A DNA stretch of 64,000 nt from Xylona heveae TC161 (taxonomy: Eukaryota > Ascomycota > Xylonomycetes > Xylonales > Xylonaceae). Numbering within the stretch: position 1 is the first letter of the stretch; each line of letters opens with the position of its first letter. The notes beneath the pieces were generated by a model that was given only the letters and a program-made list of their open reading frames with translations, did no database searches and was not told where the DNA came from. Position numbers and translations under genes: made by a program. The DNA lies in the NCBI RefSeq assembly GCF_001619985.1, contig NW_017264198.1:62001-126000 (forward strand), read 5' to 3'. Shown here in pieces: positions 55,506-64,000 of this stretch.

Positions 55506-56182
55506 AATGAAGATGGCTGTTTCGGATTTCTATTGACACGTGATTATTCTCGAGTATGTGTTTTTGGGTGTAGCCGGCGTGTTGTTCGCGAAAGTTGAGT
55601 AAAAGCAGAGATAACGGTGTTTGAGGGGTTGGCGATATCATTGATGACGACGACGATGATGATGATGATGATGAAAGAGAAATGACTCGAAATATAGAGC
55701 TTTATTTACTATGAATTGGAGATCTCGAGAAAAAGTAAAAGCGACGTCGAGAAATCAAGAGGCAGTCTATAGTATTGCCGCAGATTATGTTTATGATGCT
55801 TGATTTTATTTTATTGATAATTTATTCTTCTTTTGTTTATTCCAAGCCAAGCGATTGATGAATACAACCGGAAGCTTGAAAAATAACATGATCAGCAGAT
55901 CTACAAGATACCCTGATAATTCCCTGCAGCTGAAACCCAACCGAACTTGTGCATCAGCCAAACGCATCAGCCATACACATGCTGCATGCTGCGCCTCAGT
56001 TTTTAGGCTGCCATAAGCCCGTCCAAGGATGATAAACTATCCGCAAATGGTAGCTTCCTCGCAACATGTCCCCGCACATCGATGCCCTTGGGGAAAGCAA
56101 TACTGAACTCTCAAGAGCTCTCAGTGCTACTGGAGCTTCAACTATACAGCTTTGTACTTGATCTGCTTGAGATTGATTAACC
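55506..56182. other. Intergenic region with GAT/GAC repeat
   Basis: These 677 bases lie between plus-strand genes. A (GAY)n simple repeat is at 55643-55674; the rest is AT-rich. No gene was seen. Confidence 0.6.
55643..55674. repeat. GAT/GAC trinucleotide repeat
   Basis: About ten GAC and GAT units in tandem in the 3' flank of the xylitol dehydrogenase gene. Simple repeat without visible function. Confidence 0.8.
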
Positions 56183-59154
56183 ATGAGGACTCACGATCCG
56201 ACGCCGGAACGCTCAACTTCCAACTCTTCGACGAGCTCGAGAATGAGAAAGCTCATCTCAGGTAGCTTACGCCGGAGGAAAAGCAAAGCGGATCCATCGG
56301 CACGGCCCACGATTATTGCATTATGACGAGACCGCAGCTGACAGTTCTCCTTAGCCACCTCCTTCTCCCGATCAAAGGGACGAGACTGCGATTGTAGAAT
56401 TGGACGCTTCGGCGGAAAGTGAACTAGGGGCTGAACTGCCAGCCAGACCACAAAGCGACGAAGCTTTGCACAATGCTCAAGAAGAACGAAAGAAAGACAA
56501 CGCTCTTGAAAAATTAACGAATGAGGTTGAAAAGTATATACAAAGCCTTCATTTTCTGGGTGGAGTATATGTCAGCGGAGCTGCCCAATCGCAGGGCAAT
56601 GCAATATCCAAAGAAATAATACTTCTTGGGGATAAGGCCTCGAGTTTGTGCATCAACTTCTTCGATCTTCATGATGCTTTTTCGCAACCACTGTGTCATG
56701 ATCGACGAATCGCACTTGAAAAGGGGAAACGAGCAGTTCACCGCTTTCTTCAGGAAGAAAGCCAGCTCATACAGTTGCTATTTGCCCAATTACAAGGCAT
56801 TTATCGCTCTCTCCGACCGGGAAATATATCCCGTGAAGAGGCCCAAGAAGCATTCAAAGACCTTCACTCCGCTAGAGCCACGGTAGAGGTCGGTTGGCCC
56901 ATCTTTGCATTGTTCCATTTTTGTGTCCATTTTTTGTTAGAGACTTACGGGATATTAGACTCTAGATAACCCCTCCTATCGGGCCACAACATCTTTTAAC
57001 TCGCTTTTAAGCACAATTGCGGTTGTGGAAACAATCCAGCAGCGCGTCAGTTTCATGCGCGCACGCCTCGGCCTTGCGGACGAAACACCCGAACGGAGTT
57101 CATCAACAAGTCGGCGACACCAGACTGAGAGCAAGCTTGGTCGGCTTGGAACAGAGGCAATAAATATTAGTGACACTGGAGATATTATCCTCGATTTTGG
57201 AACTTCGACCGATCCGCACCAGCGACTACAATTTCGAGTGTCATCTCAATTGCTTTCAGCGTCGTGTCCGCTTTTTGCATACGCTCTCAGCCGCGAAAAG
57301 CCACTTCACAAAAAACGTTCCGTGGCAGGTATTGATGATGTTATTCGATTTATGCCGTGGCTCGTAAACTGGGACCCAGAAATTGGAATTCATGTAGCAC
57401 GAATACCATACGATGAATACAACCTTTTTGACGCCTTGACTATCCTCCTGCGAGCGGCACACATGCGCATGGACCTTGTTCCCAGAAAAGTGGAGTTCTG
57501 CCAATTCATTGAAATCTCGAGATTATGCCATAGGTATCGATTTTTTGCTCCGGTTGAGATAATTGTCGAATGTTACTGGCTTCCCCAATGGCGACCTTTT
57601 GCGCATCAGCCTGGGTATGACGCATTCCTCTACATAAGCTTTGTCTTTGGTATTGAGGATATATTCCTTGTGGCGTCCAGACGACTTATCCTATCACTTG
57701 ATGGTCAAGGAAGACACGAGCTACTCGAAATGCTGCCCGATCTAGCTTCCAAACATTTTCTCAAAATACGAAAAACCCTCCTGTACCAAATTACTTCTAA
57801 ATGCAAGTCCATAATGGATATCTACCTATCATCATCTCGTGAATCAGCTCTTGCAGAGCGGACCACGGGAAACGCGTCACAGAATATACCAGAACCAGTC
57901 TGTCCGAAACAATCCGTTCAATGCGACGCGACAAATCTAGGATGGCTCATGATGAAATTCGGTGAAATGGGTATCCTGCAAGCTATACTGGACCCCTTAC
58001 AAACCTTACAATGGACTCAACAAATCAGTATAGATGGCCTTCTCAATAAACTTGCAACCATGGCCCGCCCTCCGGACGTACATGGTAAAAGTCGAGCGGG
58101 AAATGCTGCAACATCCTGTGACTGCTCTCTGCCCTTCAAACAGCTTGCGCAGGAGATGCGACAGGAAATCATGTCCCTGGATTTGAGCTTCCTGATTGAG
58201 CGGTTCGGCCGAGGCAAGTCTCTCAGCGCAGATATTCCACAGGAGGAAGTGAGTGCTCCAGATGCTCCAGGGTGGCCGAACCTGCAATCTCCATCCACAA
58301 CAAGTACACCGTCCGCCAGCGTCTCCAATGTACGCGACTACGCAAACCCACACAGCCCCGACGAAGTTCCGCGAGAGAATACAAACCGAAGAAAACAGTG
58401 GCCAGACGAGACCAAAAACATACATGCACCTGGCCAGACGACACAGCCGGTTGCAAATACCCAACTACGCCATCATTCGGCATATACGGTCCAACACGCA
58501 GCACATAGAGATGCAGACGCAGATGATCCAGCATCAGATACAGACGCTACATCAGTCATCTCAACCGAAATCGAAATCCTGACTGACCGCGGTCGTGTCG
58601 CTAGCAGTCGCGGTTCTTCTAGCACCATTAGTCTGGAGACAATCACCTGCTCAGACACCGCTGTCGAGGAATCCGATGTCGATGCAAATGGTCCTTCTGC
58701 TTCTTCCGACGACGAAGACTTTTATCCGACCGGCCGTCGTCGGCGGAACAGGCATCAAGTGTCTTTTACCGATACTGACTTTGATGACGATACAAGAAAC
58801 CAAGAAGCGGAAAAGTTTCTCTTCTGGGAATCGCAAGCGTCGAATGAAGTCATTCCCTTGTCGGATAAACATCTCATTCTAGCCTCTCATCAGCGCGCTC
58901 AGAACAGAACTTATCTCTCTGTGCCTTCGCCTCTCAATTCTCGTCGAAAAGATCATGATATTGGCGGTGAGGGCGGTGAGGGCGGCGAAAACGATATTGG
59001 CGAAGGACACAAAGGACACGAAGGCGACGAAGATGACGAAGATGACGAAGAACATGAAATTTACGAATTATGCGAAGAAGAAGGAGAAAGAGGAAACGGA
59101 GAAGGAGAAGTCAAGGGGCAAGAAACATCAAATAAGGCGTGTTTGGTGATGTAG
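56183..59154 (+). CDS. BTB-like protein with acidic tail and C-terminal CaaX box
   Basis: The main frame runs 56355-56892 and 56966-59154; joining at these sites gives ATVEVDNPSYRATTSF. The N-terminus is unclear: a frame MRTHDPTPERSTS starts at 56183, but I found no GT-AG pair that joins it in phase to 56355, so the start may be elsewhere or the exon broken. Residues of the first part form a charged helical region (ERKKDNALEKLTNEVEKY). A region like a BTB/POZ fold follows (LDFGTSTDPHQRLQFRVSSQ, SASCPLFAYALSREK). The second half is low complexity and ends in Gly/Glu/Asp-rich repeats. The last four residues are CLVM, a good farnesylation signal. I do not recognise an orthologue. Membrane tethering by a lipid is inferred. 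Confidence 0.65.
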
Positions 59155-59883
59155 GTGACAAGAAATGTCGTTGCAAGATGATCCTCTTTCAGACAGCAAG
59201 GAATTGATGTTGAGCTTTGCGTTGCTTTATCTTGATGATCTATGCTCTATCCTATACGTTCCATTTCCTTATAATTTGTACATTTAGCGTGTATAGACAT
59301 GTGGGCGCCCTGGCTGTTGCATCTCTTCATTCAAATCTTCTTTCTTATACTGGCTTTTCTACTAGCTACTCAGGTCAGATACGGCAGGAATATATCACAT
59401 TGGGGAGTTTAATTGTCACCAACGTTTCTTCCTTTCCAGTAATGCCATCGGCATTCGTGTACACGGTTTGCTATAACGACTTATAAATAAAAATGGGTCT
59501 GGAATTGTCTTCTCATTGAAAAAGTCAAGTCTGTTTAATGCAAATTCGAGAATAGCCAGAATGGCAGAATGACTAGTAATGCCTTATGGTTTAAATGAAT
59601 GCAGTGCTGGAAGCCCAAGTAAAAGAGCCAGTCATGAAACAACACTTCAGACGCGATTCTTTAATGCGCTGTAATGTGTATGTGAGAAACAAACAAGCAG
59701 TAAGAAGCAAATGAGCGACTAAAGAGTGGTGGAAGCTTCCGACGCAAGCCAATATCGAATAACCGAATATGAGGGTGGAAGTCGTATCCAAGTTGCCAGA
59801 CGGCTTTGGCACGCATGTCATTCTCTACCAAAGTTTTCTGTCTCACCAGCGCTTGGCGACAGAGTCCATCGGAGTTAGAGAAA
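59155..59883. other. Intergenic region between converging genes
   Basis: These 729 AT-rich bases lie between the 3' ends of the BTB-like gene and the CAX gene. Short frames on both strands; no recognisable product. Confidence 0.6.
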
Positions 59884-62796
59884 TTATGCCCCTGAAGAGC
59901 CCCCAACGACACTTTGTTCGGTAGAATTTGGGTAGAAGAATGCCGAGACCCTAGATTATAATCAGCAAGAGATGCACTTCTAGCTTGTTTGGCTCTGTGG
60001 AGAAAGGGGTCACTTACGCAATTATAACGTAGGCGGCGATCAGGAGAGCGCCTTCAAGGTAGTTGCTACGACCGTCCAGCACGAGGAAATTGACTATGAA
60101 TGCCGAGACAAAAAGGGAGATAGTCTCAAAGAGGTTGAAATACAAGGACATGTCCTTTTGTAGGATCCAGCCTAGTAAAACGACCAGGGGTGTCACAAAG
60201 AGAGCTAGTTGCCCAAGTCAGACGTGGGATGCCAATGAGCTTTAGGTTGGACCACTTACCGATTTGAATGCTGCTTCCGACAGAGACCCCAATGGCAAGA
60301 TCCATCTTGTTCTTGCTTGCCACAGTAACTGCTGTTACGTGCTCGGCAGCGTTACCAACGATGGGTAGAATGATGAGTCCAATGAATGCCTCGCTTATAG
60401 AGGAATCTTCTACAAAGTCTTGAATGCTATCCACCAGAAATTCGGCGCAAAGAGCCACAAGGGCAGTCGATACCAAGAGCAAGAGGATGGCAGCGGTACG
60501 GGACATGGTATGCTTCACTGGTCGATCCTCTGCGGACAGAGCCGTATCTGTGACAGGTAGACCAAATGGAAGACCTGGAGCAGGCAGGGCAGGCATACCC
60601 ACCCCCTGGTTGAGCCTGTCAGGAAGGGAATTTGTACGTCGAAGCCCGAAAGCAGTCCTGGGATTTGAAGTCCCAGGCAACGCAGAGCCAGATGGGTCCG
60701 CCGAGGCAAATGCATTATTTGACACCAGCCTTGGCATCCCTGGGCGGCCAGACATGGTTCGCATGTTAAAGGCCAGCCTTGGCGATGCACCAGTGGTGGC
60801 AGGAAGAGGCCCGATAAACGCCGGAGTGGGCTGAGTTGCCTCTGAGACAACACGGCTTACCAAAGTCTTCTTTTCCGCAGGCGGTTCGGCTTTCTCTGTG
60901 GGTTCTTCACGCGCCTCTCTTTTCTTGATCTTCTTCTCCTTTCGAGCCCGTTTCCTCTGGTGATCTTGAGACTTTGTTTCCTGCTTTTCCTTTTCAAAAT
61001 CTCGAAAGTTGATAGTACCATTTCGCTGACGGCGACCGTCATTTTCCCCGTCAGTGTCTGCTTCATCCCCACTGGCGATAGCACCAAGTTGATGGGAATG
61101 CTGATGATGTTGATTGGTAGTAGATAATCGGCGATCAGATCGAGCTTCGGCTGTCGTCGATTCAGGACTATCAAAAACATTCGCAATCGTGCCAGCAGAA
61201 GGGGTCCTCGCCGTCGACGGCATCGAATGAGCGTCTTTGGAGCTTGTACTAGACTTGCGTCGACGTCTACCTCGCAAGGCTCTTCGTATTCGCTTTGCAG
61301 TCGTATTTGAAGCACGGGATTCATCAGAGTCGCTTCCGTCTGAAGAATCCGATGAGGATGAGGAAGATCCCATAATATCCGCAAGGACTCCCGGATGCGA
61401 CTCTTCATCAATGACATGTTGCGGTGTTCCGGCGTACATGTACGCGTGCGATTTCAACTGAAAAAGCAGGTACAAAACGTAGACGAGAAGCAGAACCTAA
61501 TTGGGCGTTAGCTATTTGGCTCGGCCCTTAGGGGGTAGAGTGGACGCACGACGCTGGTTCCTCTGCTCACTTGAAGAACCGTATGGTCCGCGAGATCGGC
61601 ATCGTCAAATGACGCGTGGAAAGCGGTCTGAGCCCAGAAAAGTCAGTACGTTTCAACATTAGTAGAGAACAATGGTTTGACACGTACAGGCAAAAGCAGG
61701 CTCATGACGCTCAGACTAAGGAGACAAGCGCTCATCTGTGTGACAGTGCTGTTGTATATCTGTAGTGCGGGCGAGCAATGAGCAAAGATTCCTCCAGGTC
61801 TGACCCTATTGTATATCTCACCTGTTCCCGAAAACGGAGGCCTCCAAATAGGAAGCACATTCCGAGAATGAGCAGAAGGTTTGCCAGTATAGAGCCTAGC
61901 AGGGACGCTTGTACAATACGGATTTCATTCTGGAAAGATATTTTAGCTTCTGAGCCGTCACATATATGGGCGTCTCTAGACCAACCTTCACTAGAGCAAT
62001 ACTGCATTCGAAGAAAGGAAAAACAGTCAGCTTTCTGGCAGAATATATCAAGCAGTACATATAATCTAGATACTTCGGTATATCGCAGACTCCATCTGAC
62101 GACATGAATTTGGGTCTCAGAGGGGCAAATACGTACATGCTATTTTATTGAAGTTAGTAAGAATAAATGAGCATCAATATTGCGACAACGGGTAACTCAC
62201 AAGATGATCAACTCCACTGCATTTCCAAAGGTCACGTTTAGAAGTGCTCCAACTGTGTCGCCCATCCGGCTAGCGACACTTTCAGTGGCATGTGCAAGCA
62301 TGCCGGCCAATGGAATGATGGCAACGGCATTCATTGCGAAAATCACCTTCGGACTCATATTGGGAATGAAATGAACGGCTATGCCAACTGGGACAAAGAC
62401 TAGGAGAACATTGACCCAGCTCGATAAGAGGACTTCTTTTGAAGCTTGAACAAAGCGTATAAGTACATTTGGCTTTTCTGGTTCAGATTCTATGGAGGAA
62501 GTGACTCCTCCATCCTCGCCGGCGGGAGGCGGTGCCGGAGGTGGAAGAGTGCTCGAAGTTCCGTCCGCGACATTGTTGACAGTCGAACTCTCGTTTCCCT
62601 TGTAATGATCTTTGTGCCCATTATGGTGGGAATGTGCTGTTGTGCCGTCATGATCAGGAGTAGGCAAGGTAGGGTTGCTCACGGGCAACGTGGGAAGGGG
62701 AAGGTTGGAAGAATTGCTCGTCGAGGCATGAGCTTTGGATGGAGCCCAGGATCGAAGTCGGTCTAGAAGGCTCGGACTATCAGAGGAATCGTTCAT
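59884..62796 (-). CDS. CAX-type vacuolar Ca2+/H+ exchanger
   Basis: Nine exons on the minus strand: 62201-62796, 62137-62139 (3 nt), 61986-62001, 61822-61929, 61688-61759, 61550-61627, 60260-61496, 60018-60204 and 59884-59950, for 787 aa. Membrane segments and the two alpha-repeats are clear: GDTVGALLNVTFGNAVELII (repeat 1, ending across exons 1-3 as FIIALVK) and PIVGNAAEHVTAVTVASKNK (repeat 2). NEIRIVQASLLGSILANLLL and GTSVVLLLVYVLYLLFQLKS are typical of VCX1-like proteins. It moves Ca2+ into the vacuole in exchange for protons. A His-rich acidic N-terminus and a cytosolic loop of about 300 residues, rich in Ser, Lys and Glu, make it longer than yeast Vcx1 (about 410 aa). Confidence 0.93.
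62137..62139 (-). other. 3-nt micro-exon in the CAX gene
   Basis: The bases CAT lie between a strong branch/acceptor (CTAAC then AAAATAG) and a consensus donor GTACGT. Including them gives ELIIFIIALVKNE, the family length for this helix; skipping them loses one Ile but keeps the frame. Confidence 0.7.
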
Positions 62797-64000
62797 GGAT
62801 ATCGATCAAAAAGGCCAGTGGGCACGAAGTGAGAGAGATGGAACGCTCCCTATGGAAGGGAAGAAGTGGTTATTGATGTAGGGGGGCGAGATGATAAGTA
62901 CCCAAGTACGGGAGACCTTACGCCAAGACAGCCGTAACTGGGCGCTAACCCGAAGGGGGCAGGTTGGTGATGTGGAGAATGAAGTCAAATCCGACTTACA
63001 CATCTAGATTGGCGGTGCAGACGATTTATGACGCAGCGGTTGTAGTTGGCCCAGTCAGAATGCTCAGATGAATTGTCACTCTTTTCATGATCTATTCCCG
63101 TCGATCAATCCGTCAGGCAATAGTGAATCTTTCAAAGCGTAAGACCTTCGCTTTGTGGCATCTCTCGGAGGTAGTAGGAGGAGGTCGGCGTATCAAGCAA
63201 GAGGTCCGAGGGAATGCCACAGCTGCCAAAGGATTCAATCGCTCTCAAAAATCGAACGGGCAACTACCTGCGTTACTCTCATCCTTCTATAAAGAGAAGC
63301 ATCAAATGGATTGGCCGAGAGCAGGAGCGAAGCTCCGAAAAGCCGAAGTTTAGTGTTAACTACCTACCTACAGTAGTCATTGTTGCCTTGTCGCTACGGC
63401 TTATCATCACACAGCGCGTTCGAGATGCAACAGCGATCCGGATGATCCCCCGTCCTTGCCATCTTTGGCTAGCGCCATTTCATGACGTGGCTGTGCCATG
63501 GCAATCACAGCCACTTGTTGACACGATGACATGTCAACACGTCACAGAGAGTTGGTTAATGAGAATATTAACCTTCTTCTAGTATTTACCACACTTCAAT
63601 TGCAGTAGTTACATTACTGAAATAGTTTATATATTTTTAGAAATTACTCAATAATTAAATTGTATGAAAGGAATTATATAGTAAAGTGATACGGATTTGC
63701 AACACGCAGTACGGGGAATAACGATACGATATACAAGGATCAATGCCCCCTACCTTATGCATTTCAAACTTGTTCATAAAATAAAAGGAGATTCTAGAGA
63801 TAGAAACAACAAAGATCAAATTGAGTACAGATGCACTTTGAGTAAATAAGAGGAGCTAGACTTGCCCTCTGAAATGCGAATATTCCGTACATCATCAATT
63901 TACCATGGAAAACCGTGTAAATTGTGGCCTGTGTCTCCTCCTACAACGAAGCCGGAAATGGAGAAAACATCCACTAAAAGGATAACTTAGTCAGAAGTCC
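62797..64000. other. Region upstream of the CAX gene to window edge
   Basis: About 1.2 kb with the CAX promoter in its left part. The last 400 bases are AT-rich. Frames of up to 122 codons have no recognisable product. A gene that starts beyond the edge cannot be excluded. Confidence 0.5.

Overview
The window is nuclear DNA from a filamentous ascomycete (Pezizomycotina; the gene set looks most like Eurotiomycetes, which is an inference). The signs are short introns of about 50-170 nt with GT..AG ends, Het-C, a Clr5-domain protein, Zn2Cys6/AflR regulators, UstYa (DUF3328) proteins and a clade-B beta-mannosidase. I see no intact transposon, no virus-like element, no CRISPR array and no convincing tRNA.

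Layout. 1-1879 (-): N-terminal part of a hybrid histidine kinase cut by the window edge. 3.9-5.4 kb (-): Ser-rich fungal orphan. 8.5-11.5 kb (+): Het-C. 12.2-14.2 kb (+): Clr5-domain protein. 15.1-17.3 kb (+): mitochondrial D-lactate dehydrogenase. 18.2-20.5 kb (-): bZIP factor. 23.7-25.0 kb (+): Rab4-type GTPase. 25.5-26.6 kb (-) and 27.6-30.2 kb (+): divergent sugar-type SDR and GH2 beta-mannosidase. 30.4-34.5 kb (-): three tandem paralogues of an unrecognised family. 35.1-36.8 kb (+): Dal5-type permease. 54.3-55.5 kb (+): xylitol dehydrogenase. 56.2-59.2 kb (+): BTB-like protein ending in a CaaX box. 59.9-62.8 kb (-): CAX Ca2+/H+ exchanger.

The most interesting part, about 37.6-53.9 kb, looks like an undescribed biosynthetic cluster for a ribosomal peptide of the dikaritin/UstY kind. 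It holds a secreted precursor (44874-45633, -) with 18 Kex2-bounded copies of EPSKEKVD or EPTKEQVE, three UstYa-family proteins (39.8-44.1 kb), a GNAT acetyltransferase, a membrane acyltransferase, a sugar-type MFS transporter, a ferric-reductase-like oxidoreductase, a regulator with two Zn2Cys6 clusters plus an AflR-type C-terminus, and an AflR-type protein with no zinc cluster. Two gene pairs (UstYa/GNAT and precursor/acyltransferase) share short divergent promoters carrying CCG/CGG-type inverted repeats, which suits control by the local zinc-cluster protein.

The predicted core peptides contain no Tyr, Phe, Trp, His, Met or Cys, so the aromatic cross-links of ustiloxin, phomopsin and asperipin chemistry could not form on them. 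Either the chemistry is different (Lys acylation, Lys-Glu/Asp amide links), or the core is the unrepeated 14-residue segment before the array, or the repeat protein is not a UstY substrate.

Other points: a 3-nt micro-exon in the CAX gene, a stop-free 72-nt intron in the bZIP gene, a stranded 5.8S rRNA fragment beside the cluster regulator, and upstream reading frames overlapping the start codons of the histidine kinase and the Rab gene. All exon models were made by hand from splice signals and reading phase; products are assigned from remembered family motifs, not database searches.
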